64,000 nucleotides of DNA from Rhizobiales bacterium IMCC20636 (GCA_016865015.1 CP018226.1:4726322-4790321), one strand, 5' to 3'. Shown: positions 53,127 to 62,965, counted from the first letter of the stretch. The notes: generated by a model not told the origin, from the sequence alone. A program made the numbers and translations.

Positions 53127-53165
53127 AAAAGGCGCCAAAAACCAGAACCGGTTCTCAGCGCCTTT
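53127..53165 (-). terminator. Terminator of the 53.2-kb outer-membrane protein gene
   Basis: AAAGGCGC and GCGCCTTT form arms around a loop that itself has the palindrome GAACCGGTTC (53145-53154). On the reverse strand a T-rich run follows, 27 bases past the stop codon. Confidence 0.75.
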
Positions 53166-53191
53166 GAGCTCAAACGATTTGGAAAAAGAAC

Positions 53192-54130
53192 TCAAGTGAC
53201 AGGTATGAACTTGTTGCCACAGCCATCATAATAGAATGGGATATCTTCAGGTTCGCGATCTTCTGAGTCTTCTTTTGACTCTTCTTCCGGACCGTCTCTG
53301 AAAGGAACCTTCTTGATTGAAGAGTTCTGCTCGCAGGTGCCTCCCACAATCGCGCCCAGTAGATTGTCTTCGCCCCAATCATCGGGATCATCTTCACGAT
53401 GACGGCGGATCAAAGACTTGTCGTCGCCGATATAGAAGGTCACGCCACCCCAGATACCTTGATAGTCGTTCTCGCCAATGCGGCCTTCGGCAAACAGCGC
53501 CACACCGCTGGAGAAGATCTGCTGGTCAAGCTGATATTCAACGCCCAGTGCAAGCGCATGGGTTTCCGCCGTGTAACGATGGCCAACACTCAGCTCAAGA
53601 TTGTCTATCGGATAATATGAGATGTCTGTGAAAGCGAAGAAACCTTCGTCATCCACATCTGTGGGCACATCAAAATCAAAGAACTCGGCACCGACAACAC
53701 CTTTAAGCGTTACCTGATTCCAATAATATTCGGCTTCGACACCGACACGGCTGACACTGCCGTCCAGATTGTCATGATAGGTATGGGAGCCGAACAGGCC
53801 CAGCAGGGCCATGGCTGGATCACGCCAGAACAGATGGCCCGCGCCACCGCCGATGAACTCGCCATCATGGGTGCCGACTGCCCCATCCAACTGAAGGCCG
53901 TATCGAACACCAACAGGGATCGAAATCGATCCGGAAAGCGCGCCATAGCCTTCATCGAACAGGGAGCCACCCAAGAGAGAGATCTTGCCGTTGATGCCGG
54001 ACACTGCTGGCAACACAGTTGGCTCGACAGGCGTGCCTTCCAGATAGAGATCAGCTGCGACAACTGCCCCGGAGAACGCCACACTGCTTGCCAGCACTGC
54101 AGACACAAGGACCAAGTTTCGTTTGGACAT
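53192..54130 (-). CDS. Outer-membrane beta-barrel protein with acidic C-terminal tail
   Basis: The signal peptide is residues 1-25 (NLVLVSAVLASSVAFSGAVVAA). INGKISLLGGSLFDEGYGALSGSI, GLQLDGAVGTHDGEFIGGGAG, VGVEAEYYWNQVTLKGVVGAEF and FTDISYYPIDNLELSVGHRY are alternating strands. The motif KSLIRRHREDDPDDWG after the last strand (DYQGIWGGVTFYIG) is shared with many alphaproteobacterial barrels of this type. The final 70 residues are charged and carry two Cys. The ATG at 54130 is chosen; an upstream in-frame start at 54298 would precede the signal peptide with 56 untypical residues. Function unknown. Confidence 0.82.
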   Translation of the reverse strand: MSKRNLVLVSAVLASSVAFSGAVVAADLYLEGTPVEPTVLPAVSGINGKISLLGGSLFDEGYGALSGSISIPVGVRYGLQLDGAVGTHDGEFIGGGAGHLFWRDPAMALLGLFGSHTYHDNLDGSVSRVGVEAEYYWNQVTLKGVVGAEFFDFDVPTDVDDEGFFAFTDISYYPIDNLELSVGHRYTAETHALALGVEYQLDQQIFSSGVALFAEGRIGENDYQGIWGGVTFYIGDDKSLIRRHREDDPDDWGEDNLLGAIVGGTCEQNSSIKKVPFRDGPEEESKEDSEDREPEDIPFYYDGCGNKFIPVT

Positions 54131-54668
54131 AATTAACCTCAAATTTTTATATATGTCAGTAACATGATCCAAGGAGCTGTCGAGGGTTGATGTGTATCGC
54201 AAACGGCCTTTTGGCCAGCATGCGATACAATTGCAACGCTTTACCACCGAAGGTTTCGTAATCCGAACAAGAAGCCTCTCAAAGATTGTATTCACCATAA
54301 ATCGCGATCATGCACACGATGCACGCGCAGGGATGCCTGAGTGTGATCACAGTTGGAGACCCGCACGACAAAGCGCCTGTGGGGGTACAAGCGCCAGCCA
54401 GCCTTCTGCGCACATCGCTGCATAAAGGACATTTAACCGGCAGGCTCGGCACAGACTTGCTTGCAACTGTTGCTTTCTTGCCAAGATGTAAGCTGAATCG
54501 ACAGCAGTACTCATGGTAGCCTTTGCCAAGACCATGGCAAATCAGCTATGGAGGTGGCAAATCACTGTGGAAATGGCTGGACGCCAAAAATCTGATGCAT
54601 TCTGCCGCCTTTGGATTGATGAGGGTGAGATGCTTCCGACTGTGATCGTTAGATAGACAACCAGAACC
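54131..54668. other. Intergenic region upstream of dacA
   Basis: The 540 bases between the divergent barrel gene and dacA hold no recognisable gene. They contain the AT-rich leader of the barrel gene (TTTTTATATATGTCAG near 54140) and, near 54522-54564, an inverted repeat TTTGCCA/TGGCAAA plus a direct repeat TGGCAAATCA (54535 and 54555, 20 bases apart). These may be regulator sites for dacA. Confidence 0.5.
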
Positions 54669-56078
54669 GTGGAGCTGGCCGTGAGTCTTGTGCAAATCGT
54701 CAAAAAACTGACAGTAAGAACGAAGGCAAGTGGGGTGCCTGGACGCCGGGCAACGCGTGATCGCCGGACAAGTCTGGCGCAACGTGTCATTGTCGGCTTG
54801 TTGCCTCTTATGTTGCTGACAGCCCAACCCGCAGCGGCTGGACCTTACATTTTGGTTGATCTGGATAGCGGCCGGATTCTTGACGAAAATGAAGGGCTGG
54901 CCCCCTGGTATCCCGCATCAGTGACAAAGCTGATGACCTCTTATGTGACTTTCGAAGCGCTTGCAGCCGGTGAGCTGACCATGCGCTCGGCTGTTGTCGT
55001 GTCGCAACATGCTTTGAATGAACCACCCAGCAAGATGGGTTTTCGTGTCGGCACCGAAATTACGGTGGAAAATGCGCTGAAAATGGTTCTTGTAAAGTCG
55101 GCCAACGACATTGCGATGGCCCTTGGCGAAACGGTGTCCGGTTCCGAGCGGAGATTTGTCGCACGAATGAACAAGACTGCACAAAAACTTGGCATGACCG
55201 GAACGCGCTTCCGCAATCCAAACGGTCTGCCGGCCAAAGGTCAAACCACCAATGTACGGGATATGGCTGTTCTGACGCAGGCGCTCCTGAAGGATTTCCC
55301 GGAACATGCCGATCTGTTCCAGATTACAGCCATCAAGGCTGGCAAAAAGGTATTGCGCTCCTACAATCCGCTGCTGACGCGCTACAAGGGCGCAACCGGC
55401 ATGAAGACAGGCTTTATCTGCTCTTCGGGCTTCAACATGGTTGCGACTGCCAAACGCGGCAACAAACATCTGATTGCCGTGGTTTTTGGATCGCCCTCTT
55501 CTCAGGAGCGCGCCGAGGAAGCTGCCAGATTACTGGATAAGGGTTTCCGGTCCTTCGGCATCAAGGGACGGGGCAATGTCAGCGACTTCAAGGCACCCGG
55601 CCTGACCTCAGAACCTGTTGATCTGCGCTCACAGATTTGTAGCCAGGCGTCCCGGAGCGCGCGCTTCAAGCGCCTGAAGGACTATAAGATGGGTGAAGGT
55701 GATTCCCGGCTCAGCAAATCAGTGCTGGTCAACACGGCACCGGTCGTTGTGCGCACCGGCAATGCGATCAGGGCGATTGCAGCCAATCTGCGCAACGCGC
55801 CGCCACCTGTGCCACGCCCCAATATTATTCTTGCAGCCATCCCTGATCCAGTCGCCGCCAATGCTGCTGGCATCGCCGAGAGCGATTCGGTTGCTGCATC
55901 TCGCATAATTGAAGATGAAGTGGCCACCGGAGATGGTGATGGAGATGACAAACAATTGGCGGGCACGGCCACGCCGGGCGGAATACCGCTTCCGGTCAAT
56001 CGACCAGCCTTTGCCAGAGCCAATCCGTCAAATGGAAAAATCGAGATGGACGAACGGATGCGTGAAGACGCTCAATAG
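54669..56078 (+). CDS. dacA: D-alanyl-D-alanine carboxypeptidase (class C PBP5/6-like)
   Basis: This enzyme trims the fifth residue of peptidoglycan stems in the periplasm. The motifs are intact: SVTK (SxxK, about residue 88), SANDIA (SxN) and KTGF (KTG, about residue 242). A signal peptide (VGLLPLMLLTAQPAAAG) ends near residue 60, after an arginine-rich N-terminal part, so the true start may be a little downstream (GTG at 54681). The last 130 residues are a variable Pro/Ala-rich extension that does not look like the PBP5 membrane anchor. It overlaps the convergent TusA-like gene by 7 bases. Confidence 0.92.
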   Translation: MELAVSLVQIVKKLTVRTKASGVPGRRATRDRRTSLAQRVIVGLLPLMLLTAQPAAAGPYILVDLDSGRILDENEGLAPWYPASVTKLMTSYVTFEALAAGELTMRSAVVVSQHALNEPPSKMGFRVGTEITVENALKMVLVKSANDIAMALGETVSGSERRFVARMNKTAQKLGMTGTRFRNPNGLPAKGQTTNVRDMAVLTQALLKDFPEHADLFQITAIKAGKKVLRSYNPLLTRYKGATGMKTGFICSSGFNMVATAKRGNKHLIAVVFGSPSSQERAEEAARLLDKGFRSFGIKGRGNVSDFKAPGLTSEPVDLRSQICSQASRSARFKRLKDYKMGEGDSRLSKSVLVNTAPVVVRTGNAIRAIAANLRNAPPPVPRPNIILAAIPDPVAANAAGIAESDSVAASRIIEDEVATGDGDGDDKQLAGTATPGGIPLPVNRPAFARANPSNGKIEMDERMREDAQ

Positions 56079-56353
56079 AGCCCTTTCCCTTTCTCAAGAA
56101 AATAATGCACTGCATCTCCCTGCGGTTCCTGCCGCAGCACCCGGTGGCCATGTTCTGCACAAAAATGCGGAATGTCGATCTTTGCCATGGGGTCCGTGCT
56201 GATCACCTGCAACACATCGCCTGACGCCAGTGAGCGCAACGCCTTTTGCGCTTTGAGCACAGGCAGTGGGCATTGCAGACCGGTCACGTCGAGCACAGTG
56301 ATATTGCCGTCTGTGTTATCGCGCCCTATATGACTTGAGTCGGAATTGTTCAT
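56072..56353 (-). CDS. TusA/SirA-like sulfurtransferase family protein
   Basis: This 93-residue protein has the family signature DVTGLQCPLPVLKAQKALRSL, with the sulfur-carrying Cys in the CPLPVL motif, and then GDVLQVISTDPMAKIDIPHFC. Family members accept or move persulfide sulfur, for example in tRNA thiolation or sulfur oxidation, but many of these short proteins have no assigned task. It overlaps the dacA 3' end. There is no dsr/sox gene nearby. Confidence 0.88.
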   Translation of the reverse strand: MNNSDSSHIGRDNTDGNITVLDVTGLQCPLPVLKAQKALRSLASGDVLQVISTDPMAKIDIPHFCAEHGHRVLRQEPQGDAVHYFLEKGKGLY

Positions 56354-56422
56354 GTGGCTTCACACTAATTTTCAATTTTCGATTGCACTGTTCCGGCAGA
56401 AAAATAACCGAGAAAGCAATAG

Positions 56423-56451
56423 TTGAACTTGGTAAATCTGCAAGATATCGT
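56423..56451 (+). promoter_or_regulatory. Candidate promoter of the acyl-CoA synthetase gene
   Basis: TTGAAC at 56423-56428 and TATCGT at 56446-56451 have a 17-base spacer. A start near 56458 would leave a leader of about 70 bases to the ATG at 56529. Confidence 0.4.
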
Positions 56452-56528
56452 TCGGTTATAGCACCAAATGCCGAGAAACAAAGGTGCTCGGCATTGATCG
56501 GCTGGGCGGCCGTGGCGAGGGAGGTTTC

Positions 56529-58364
56529 ATGGCGTTTTTTACGCGGTTACGCAGTGAATACGCCTATCTGTCCGGCGCGATTCGCACCCTGCGGCGGCTC
56601 AAACCTGTGGTCGAGAAAAAAACACGCCTGTGGCCGGATGTGCTGGATGAGCTTGTCGAAAAATATGGTGACCGGCCCGCCCTGCTCAGCCACACTCAGC
56701 AATTCAGCTATCGCGAATTTCAAAGCCGCGTGAACCAATATGCACATTGGGCAAAAGCCCAGAACCTGCAAAAGGGTGATGTGATTGGCCTGCTAATGCC
56801 CAATTGTCCGGAGTTTCTGGCTGTCTGGACCGGAATTGGCCGTGCCGGAGGTGTGACTGCTCTGCTGAACACCAGATTGCCTGGCGCGCAATTGGCCCAT
56901 TGCATCAATATCGTAACGCCCAAACACATCATCGTCGATGCTGCACTGGCTGAACAGTTCTTGGCTGCCAGGCAGCATCTGAACAACAGTTCAGCACCAA
57001 CTCAGCCCACACTGTGGATCTATGGCGACAGCCCACAGATCAACACTGATACAGCGGATGCTCCAAAGTCTTTGAAGCCGCTGCTGGATGCAGCCGATAC
57101 TGCGCCGCTGCCGTTGCAGGACCGGCCTGAAATGAACACCGACGACAAGTGCCTTTACATTTATACAAGCGGCACCACCGGCCTGCCGAAAGCAGCAAAT
57201 GTCAATCACTTCCGGGTTCAGGCCATCATGCATGGCTTCTCTGCGGCGTCAAACGCCAGCCAGCAGGACCGAATGTATAATTGCATGCCGATGTTTCACT
57301 CGGCCGGCGGGTTGGTTGCCACCGGCTCGGTTCTGACCCGCGGCGGATCGGTCTTTATTGCAGAGCGTTTCTCAGCCAGTACTTTCTGGGATGATGTGGT
57401 CGATAATGACTGCACCATGTTCCAGTATATTGGCGAATTGTGCCGCTATCTTCTCAACTCCCCAGCGCACCCCAAGGAACGATCCCATAAGATCCGACTG
57501 TGCAGTGGCAACGGCTTGCGACCGGATATCTGGGAGGCGTTTCAAAGCCGCTTTCAGCTGCCACAGATTCTGGAATGGTATGCAGCCACGGAAAGCAATG
57601 CTGTGTTTTTCAACTTCGATGGCATGGTCGGGGCCGTTGGCAGAATTCCAAAATGGGCGAAGCGTCGATTCGTTGCGGAAGTGGTGCGGTATGATCACGA
57701 AACCGAAGCACCAAAGCGCAATGCTGAGGGTTATTGTGAAATATGCGACCCGGGAGAGGTCGGTGAGGTCATATCGAAGATCATGAATGATCCCAAACGT
57801 CCCAGCCAGCGCTTTGAAGGCTACAGCAACAGCCGCGAAAGCCAGAAGAAAGTTCTGGAATCCGCCTTTGAACCGGGTGACCGCTGGTTCCGGTCAGGCG
57901 ATCTGATGCGCCGGGACGCTCTGGGCTATTTCTACTTCATCGACCGCATTGGCGATACATTCCGCTGGAAAGGCGAGAATGTTGCCACATCAGAGGTTTC
58001 GGAAAGCCTGACAGGTTTTGCCGGCATCCGTGAGGCCAATGTCTATGGCGTTTCAGTGCCTGGTCGGGATGGCCGTGCCGGCATGGTGGCGCTGGTGGCG
58101 GAAGATGATTTTGATCCGGCCGGATTCTATGCCCATGTCTGCAAATGTCTGCCAGCCTATGCAACCCCGGTGTTTCTGCGCCTTCAAAACCATATCGACA
58201 TCACGGGAACGTTCAAACAGCGCAAGGTCGAACTGGTGAAGCAGGGCTTTGATCCCGGGAGACTGACTGACCCACTGTTTGCAATTGACCACCACACCAA
58301 ATCCTATGTCAGCCTGAGCCCGGCGCTTTACGAAGAGATCTGCTCTGGTAAAAGACGCCTTTGA
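56529..58364 (+). CDS. Long-chain acyl-CoA synthetase, FATP (SLC27)-like
   Basis: This enzyme activates a fatty acid to its CoA thioester through an acyl-adenylate. [17 protein letters not shown] is the AMP-binding P-loop. [18 protein letters not shown] is the A5-type motif; [36 protein letters not shown] holds the adenylate-binding and hinge region. This last segment is typical of the FATP/very-long-chain branch rather than FadD. The ATG at 56529 has GGGAGG upstream. Length 611 is normal for the group. Confidence 0.92.
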   Translation: MAFFTRLRSEYAYLSGAIRTLRRLKPVVEKKTRLWPDVLDELVEKYGDRPALLSHTQQFSYREFQSRVNQYAHWAKAQNLQKGDVIGLLMPNCPEFLAVWTGIGRAGGVTALLNTRLPGAQLAHCINIVTPKHIIVDAALAEQFLAARQHLNNSSAPTQPTLWIYGDSPQINTDTADAPKSLKPLLDAADTAPLPLQDRPEMNTDDKCLYIYTSGTTGLPKAANVNHFRVQAIMHGFSAASNASQQDRMYNCMPMFHSAGGLVATGSVLTRGGSVFIAERFSASTFWDDVVDNDCTMFQYIGELCRYLLNSPAHPKERSHKIRLCSGNGLRPDIWEAFQSRFQLPQILEWYAATESNAVFFNFDGMVGAVGRIPKWAKRRFVAEVVRYDHETEAPKRNAEGYCEICDPGEVGEVISKIMNDPKRPSQRFEGYSNSRESQKKVLESAFEPGDRWFRSGDLMRRDALGYFYFIDRIGDTFRWKGENVATSEVSESLTGFAGIREANVYGVSVPGRDGRAGMVALVAEDDFDPAGFYAHVCKCLPAYATPVFLRLQNHIDITGTFKQRKVELVKQGFDPGRLTDPLFAIDHHTKSYVSLSPALYEEICSGKRRL

Positions 58365-58404
58365 ACGGCTATCTGTTTTCGGTAAATTTTTGAGTTGGAA
58401 CATC

Positions 58405-59898
58405 ATGACAGGCAACATTCTTGCAATCGACCAAGGAACGACATCGAGCCGCTCCATCATTTTTGACGAATCCCTGGCCGTCATCGGGTCCGGTCAACAG
58501 GAGTTCACCCAGTTCTTTCCTGATTCCGGCTGGGTTGAACATGATGTGGAGGAAATCTGGCAAAGTGTGGTTGCTACAGGCAAGGCGGCGCTCACCGATG
58601 CCGGGCTGCGTGCCGAGGCGATTGCCGCGATTGGCATTACCAATCAGCGCGAGACCATCGTTGTCTGGGACCGCGAAAGCGGGGAAGCAATCCACAAGGC
58701 GATTGTCTGGCAGGACCGGCGTACGGCGGAGTTTTGCGCCAAGCTGAAATCTGCCGGTCATGAGGCGCTGTTCACCGAAAAGACCGGCCTGCTGCTGGAC
58801 CCCTATTTTTCAGCCACCAAACTGGCCTGGATGCTGGACCATGTTGATGGCGCACGGGCCGGGGCCGAAGCGGGTAAACTGGCCTTTGGCACGATTGACA
58901 GTTTTCTCATCTGGCGGTTGACTGGCGGCAAATCCCATGTGACCGATGCCACCAATGCTTCCCGAACCCTGATTTTCAACATCCATACCCAGGATTGGGA
59001 TGATGAGTTGCTGGGCATTCTTGATATTCCCCGCGCCATGCTGCCCAGTGTGCTGGATTGCGCCAGTGATTTTGGCATTGCTGAAGCCGATATCTTTGGC
59101 GCCGAGATTCCGATTGCCGGGGTTGCTGGCGATCAACAGGCGGCGACGATCGGGCAAGCCTGTTTTGAGCCCGGCATGTTCAAATCCACCTATGGCACTG
59201 GCTGCTTTGCGCTTTTGAACACCGGCAACAAGCCGGTCCGGTCCGAAAACCGGTTGCTGACCACCATCGCCTATCGCCTCAATGGAGAGGTGACCTACGC
59301 GCTTGAAGGCTCGATCTTCATTGCAGGTGCGGCGGTTCAGTGGCTCCGCGACGGTATGAAAATGCTGGACGATGCCAGCCAGAGCGGTGCCATGGCAGAA
59401 TCCGCCGATCCGCATCAGGAGGTTTATATGGTGCCAGCCTTTGTTGGACTTGGCGCACCCTATTGGGACGCGGATGCGCGGGGCGCCATTTTTGGCCTGA
59501 CGCGTGGGTCCGGACCCAATGAACTGGCCCGCGCTGCTCTGGAGGCGGTGTGTTATCAGACCCGCGATCTGCTGGAAGCCATGCACAAGGACTGGGCGGC
59601 GGACGCAGATACAGTGTTGCGGGTTGATGGCGGTATGGTGGCCAGTGACTGGACCATGCAGTTTCTGGCAGATATTCTGGACGCACCGGTTGATCGACCG
59701 ACCATATTGGAAACCACAGCTCTCGGCGCGGCCTGGCTGGCGGGCCATCAGGTCGGCGTGTGGGGCGATCAGGCGGCTTTCGCCGAGCGCTGGCGTCTGG
59801 ACAAGAGGTTCACACCGAATATGGATGATACCACACGGACACAAAAATATGCTGGCTGGAAAGATGCTGTCAGGCGAACCCTGAGTCAAACAAACTGA
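58405..59898 (+). CDS. glpK: Glycerol kinase
   Basis: GlpK phosphorylates glycerol with ATP. The FGGY opening [18 protein letters not shown], substrate residues in [16 protein letters not shown] and [28 protein letters not shown] and the C-terminal [23 protein letters not shown] are all in place. [21 protein letters not shown] is the second ATP-binding element. Length 497 is normal. It follows the acyl-CoA synthetase gene by 40 bases and may share its transcript. A strong terminator follows. Confidence 0.97.
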   Translation: MTGNILAIDQGTTSSRSIIFDESLAVIGSGQQEFTQFFPDSGWVEHDVEEIWQSVVATGKAALTDAGLRAEAIAAIGITNQRETIVVWDRESGEAIHKAIVWQDRRTAEFCAKLKSAGHEALFTEKTGLLLDPYFSATKLAWMLDHVDGARAGAEAGKLAFGTIDSFLIWRLTGGKSHVTDATNASRTLIFNIHTQDWDDELLGILDIPRAMLPSVLDCASDFGIAEADIFGAEIPIAGVAGDQQAATIGQACFEPGMFKSTYGTGCFALLNTGNKPVRSENRLLTTIAYRLNGEVTYALEGSIFIAGAAVQWLRDGMKMLDDASQSGAMAESADPHQEVYMVPAFVGLGAPYWDADARGAIFGLTRGSGPNELARAALEAVCYQTRDLLEAMHKDWAADADTVLRVDGGMVASDWTMQFLADILDAPVDRPTILETTALGAAWLAGHQVGVWGDQAAFAERWRLDKRFTPNMDDTTRTQKYAGWKDAVRRTLSQTN

Positions 59899-59908
59899 TC
59901 ATCTCAAT

Positions 59909-59942
59909 AAAAAACCCGGCTCTGGATGAACCGGGTTTTTAA
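59909..59942 (+). terminator. Bidirectional terminator between glpK and infC
   Basis: AAAAAACCCGG and CCGGGTTTTT enclose an 11-base loop, 10 bases past the glpK stop. A-run and T-run flank both sides, so it can also end infC transcripts coming from the right. Confidence 0.9.
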
Positions 59943-59968
59943 GAATTCGATCTTCAGGTTCAGCCTGA

Positions 59969-60505
59969 TCAGACAGGTGCCAGAACCATGGTCATCTGGC
60001 GACCTTCCAGCTTTGGCGGCATTTCCACCTTGGCCACTTCCTTAGTCGCTTCCTTGACCCGCATCAAAACCTGCATGCCCAATTCCTGGTGGGCCATCTC
60101 ACGGCCACGAAAACGCATGGTCACCTTGACCTTGTCGCCTTCTTCAAAGAATCGATTTACCGACCGCATCTTCACCTCATAATCATGGATGTCGATATTG
60201 GGTCGCATCTTGATCTCTTTGACCTCGACGGTCTTTTGTTTCTTGCGGGCTTCCGCAGCCTTCTTCTGGGCCTGATACTTGAATTTACCATGGTCCAGAA
60301 TCTTACAGACAGGCGGTTTGGAATTTGCCGCGATTTCAACAAGGTCCAACCCTGCATCAGCGGCCATTTCCAAGGCACGGACGGTCGGCACAATGCCGTG
60401 GTTTTCGCCCTGGTCATCAATCAGCTGAACATCTGGTGATGTAATTTCCTGATTGGCGCGAGGGCCTTCTTTCACTGCCGGAGCGGCTCTATGTGGACGG
60501 CGAAT
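59969..60505 (-). CDS. infC: Translation initiation factor IF-3 (probable AUU start)
   Basis: IF-3 binds the 30S subunit and checks the start codon. The sequence [21 protein letters not shown], the linker [26 protein letters not shown] and the C-terminal domain [18 protein letters not shown] and [16 protein letters not shown] are typical. The usual first ATG/GTG is at 60475, but ten codons further up lies ATT at 60505. It is preceded by AGGAGT 8 bases away and gives [10 protein letters not shown] in front. E. coli infC also uses AUU, as a sensor of its own level. The gene lacks the rpmI-rplT partners at this site. Confidence 0.95.
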   Translation of the reverse strand: MRRPHRAAPAVKEGPRANQEITSPDVQLIDDQGENHGIVPTVRALEMAADAGLDLVEIAANSKPPVCKILDHGKFKYQAQKKAAEARKKQKTVEVKEIKMRPNIDIHDYEVKMRSVNRFFEEGDKVKVTMRFRGREMAHQELGMQVLMRVKEATKEVAKVEMPPKLEGRQMTMVLAPV

Positions 60506-60633
60506 GGTGGTTTACTCCTGATTGTTAACGATAAGCGCTAGATTGGTATTTGCGGGTCGTTTGTCCAGTCTTCAGTCTTAAACTAAAGCCAGATTTCGGA
60601 AATTTATCGGCAATCCTTCCCCCGCGCGTGCAT

Positions 60634-60662
60634 AAAATCCTGTGTGGGGACGAAAATGTCAA
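60634..60662 (-). promoter_or_regulatory. Candidate infC promoter
   Basis: On the reverse strand TTGACA (60662-60657) and GATTTT (60639-60634) are 17 bases apart. The -35 box is perfect, the -10 box weak. A start near 60627 leaves a leader of about 120 bases. Confidence 0.5.
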
Positions 60663-60725
60663 GAACTCTGCTGTTTTGAGGGCCGAAAACATGAATTTTT
60701 CGCAATCATCATGCCGTAAGGTTAC

Positions 60726-61922
60726 TTAATTGGGCTTTTTGGCACTCAAAAGAGCTCCATAGACCTGCAAAGTCTGCGCGCACATGCTCTGTAACGAGAA
60801 GTGCTCTGACACAAACCGTCTCGCCCGGGCGCCAATGGTAGTGCGCATTTCCGGCTCCATGGCCAGGACGGTTCGCAGGGCCTGGGCCAGCGCGGCGACA
60901 TCACCGGGTGGCACCCGCCAACCGGTTCGGTTCGCGTCATCGACTTCCGGCGGTGCCTGTATAGTTTCTCTTGCGCCACCATGATCCGTTGCAATCGTCG
61001 GCACACTGGCAGCACCTGCCTCAACGGCGGCGCGTCCAAAAGCTTCCTCCCGGGTGGAGGCCACGACCAGACAGGTGGCCAGGCTGAGCGCCGCCGGCAC
61101 ATCGTCACAATGACCGACCAGACGGATATGCTGGTTCAGCCCGCGCGTCTCGATGATCTGCCGCAGACGCGTTTCGTATGTGGTATTGTCCTGGCTGCCA
61201 CCTGCCAGAATCAGCAGGGGTTGATTTTGACTGTCAGCCTTCAGCACCTGATCCATGGCTTCAATCAGAACCTCCTGGCCTTTCCAGCCAGTCAGTCTGG
61301 CGATATTCAGAATCAGGGGACGATTGGCGTCTTCCGGTTGCAGACCCCAATTGGTCTGCAGCGTGTCGCGGCGTTGCGGTGAAACGGCACAGGGTGCAAA
61401 TGCCGTCATATCCGTGCCGCGGTATATTGTGGTGATCCGCTGACGCGCGGTCGGGGCTCGCTTCGCAACAAGATCCGCAGTCATGGCAGAGTTAGCGATG
61501 ATCACATCGCTGCGGGTCATGGCCGAATTGTAGAATGCCTTCAACGCATTGGTTTGGCTGTAGATGCCATGATAGGTGGTGACGAAGGGGGTTCCAGTGA
61601 AGCGCGCCGCCCAAAGCGCGGGCCATGCAGGGGCACGCGAGCGCGCATGAATGATGTCTACCCCTTCCTTTTTCACCAGAGCTGTCAGGGCAATCGCCGT
61701 CTTCAGCATTTGAAGCGGATTCTTGCTGGCGGCTTTCATGGCAATATAATGACCGCCCACAGCCTTCAATTCCGGCACCATGCCACCTTGCTCTGCCACC
61801 ACAATGGCTTTGCCACCGGCATCGGTAATGGCGCGCGCAACATCTATCGTTGTGCGTTCCGCGCCGCCGGCTTCCAGGCGCGGGACAATCTGTAAAATGG
61901 TTTTGCCTGTGAGGTCCGTCAT
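60726..61922 (-). CDS. Glycosyltransferase family 4 protein
   Basis: The N-terminal domain has ILQIVPRLEAGGAERTTIDVARAI, the common opening of GT4 enzymes, and VDIIHARSRAPAWPALWAARF. The donor domain shows LILNIARLTGWKGQEVLIEAM and the E-x7-E motif in REEAFGRAAVEAGAASVPTIATDHGG. The acceptor is unknown; a lipopolysaccharide or capsule role is common for this type. The ATG at 61922 is chosen over a TTG at 61931. A tandem repeat lies just upstream between this gene and the divergent hydrolase. Confidence 0.92.
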   Translation of the reverse strand: MTDLTGKTILQIVPRLEAGGAERTTIDVARAITDAGGKAIVVAEQGGMVPELKAVGGHYIAMKAASKNPLQMLKTAIALTALVKKEGVDIIHARSRAPAWPALWAARFTGTPFVTTYHGIYSQTNALKAFYNSAMTRSDVIIANSAMTADLVAKRAPTARQRITTIYRGTDMTAFAPCAVSPQRRDTLQTNWGLQPEDANRPLILNIARLTGWKGQEVLIEAMDQVLKADSQNQPLLILAGGSQDNTTYETRLRQIIETRGLNQHIRLVGHCDDVPAALSLATCLVVASTREEAFGRAAVEAGAASVPTIATDHGGARETIQAPPEVDDANRTGWRVPPGDVAALAQALRTVLAMEPEMRTTIGARARRFVSEHFSLQSMCAQTLQVYGALLSAKKPN

Positions 61923-61927
61923 TCTAT

Positions 61928-61977
61928 CCAAATTTCAAGTGGGCCAAATTTCAAGTGGTGCCAAATCTTCAAGGCGG
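61928..61977. repeat. Short tandem repeats between divergent genes
   Basis: CCAAATTTCAAGTGG occurs twice (61928-61942 and 61944-61958), and a degenerate third unit CCAAATCTTCAAGGCGG is at 61961-61977. The period is 16-17 bases. The array starts 6 bases upstream of the glycosyltransferase start codon. Confidence 0.7.
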
Positions 61978-62074
61978 TGATTGGCGCGGGGCATTCGTGT
62001 GTTTGCAAACTTGTTCTGTGCGCCCCGCTATGGCATCAAATGCCGTGAAATACCACCCACAGCAAGAGCCAGCC

Positions 62075-62869
62075 ATGACCAATGATTTGCCGCCACCCGA
62101 CCACTTGGAAATCGGCCATGACGCCGCGCAACGGCGCATCGCCTATCGCCACAGGCCTGCAACAGATACGGGTCGGCCGGGCCTGTTCTGGCTGGGTGGG
62201 TTCAAATCCGATATGGATGGGTCGAAGGCCATTGCCCTTGATGCCTATGCAAAAGACAATGGTCTTTCTTTCACACGGTTTGATTATTCCGGGCATGGGC
62301 TGTCTGGAGGTGACTTTCTGGAGGGTACGATTTCGCGCTGGCTGGAAGAGGCTGAGGCCATTATCAAGGCCACATCGACAGCCGGTGACAGGCGCATTCT
62401 GGTTGGCTCTTCCATGGGCGGCTGGCTGGCTCTGCTGCTGGCAAACAAATTGAAACAGGATGCTGACGTGACAGTTCATGGCCTTGTGCTGATTGCACCG
62501 GCGGTGGATATGACGGCCGATCTGATGTGGGACCAAATGCCGGACGACATCAAGGCCCGCATGATGAAAGATGGCCGCATTGAAAAACCCAGCGATTATT
62601 CAGACGAGCCCTATATATTGACCCGGGACCTGATCGAGGATGGCCGACAGCATCTGTTCGGGTCAGGAATCATCGAGATGGGATGTCCCATCCATATTCT
62701 GCAGGGCGGTCTGGACACCGATGTGCCGCCATCTCATGCCCTGAAACTGGCCAGCCAACTGCCGCTTGATGACGTGGTTTTGTCAATGATACCGGGCGGA
62801 GATCACAGGCTTTCCCGCGTCGAAGATCTGCAACAGCTTGCACGCAGCATCAATACCTTGCTTGGCTGA
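62075..62869 (+). CDS. Alpha/beta hydrolase
   Basis: The fold is clear from FWLGGFKSDMDGSKAIALD (oxyanion loop), TRFDYSGHGLSGGDF, and the nucleophile elbow ILVGSSMGGWLALLLAN with Ser in GSSMGG. Asp is in ILQGGLDTDVPPSHA and His in PGGDHRLSRVEDL. Such proteins hydrolyse esters, thioesters or amides. It resembles short palmitoyl-thioesterase-like (ABHD10-type) proteins. The ATG at 62075 gives 264 residues; an earlier start at 61955 would add untypical residues and run through the repeat array. Confidence 0.88.
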   Translation: MTNDLPPPDHLEIGHDAAQRRIAYRHRPATDTGRPGLFWLGGFKSDMDGSKAIALDAYAKDNGLSFTRFDYSGHGLSGGDFLEGTISRWLEEAEAIIKATSTAGDRRILVGSSMGGWLALLLANKLKQDADVTVHGLVLIAPAVDMTADLMWDQMPDDIKARMMKDGRIEKPSDYSDEPYILTRDLIEDGRQHLFGSGIIEMGCPIHILQGGLDTDVPPSHALKLASQLPLDDVVLSMIPGGDHRLSRVEDLQQLARSINTLLG

Positions 62870-62902
62870 TAGAAAAACTCGCCCTGTTTGGGGATTCCAC
62901 CA

Positions 62903-62931
62903 TTGACGAATGTGACGCTTTGCCCCTATAA
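62903..62931 (+). promoter_or_regulatory. rpsT promoter
   Basis: TTGACG at 62903-62908 and CTATAA at 62926-62931 have a 17-base spacer, upstream of an rpsT leader of about 110 bases. This is the best promoter match in the window. Confidence 0.75.
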
Positions 62932-62943
62932 GACCCGCCATAT

Positions 62944-62965
62944 GGTGGCAATATTGATTGCCGCC
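62944..62965 (+). promoter_or_regulatory. Hairpin in the rpsT leader
   Basis: GGTGGCAAT and ATTGCCGCC form a 9-bp stem (one G-T pair) with loop ATTG, followed by CTTTTCGTTTT. It lies near the 5' end of the rpsT mRNA and could serve as an attenuator or as a target for S20 autoregulation. Confidence 0.5.

Noticed and set aside
54192..54519. Short forward open frames in the gap before dacA
   Set aside because: No ribosome site, composition unlike protein, many His/Arg/Cys from chance reading.
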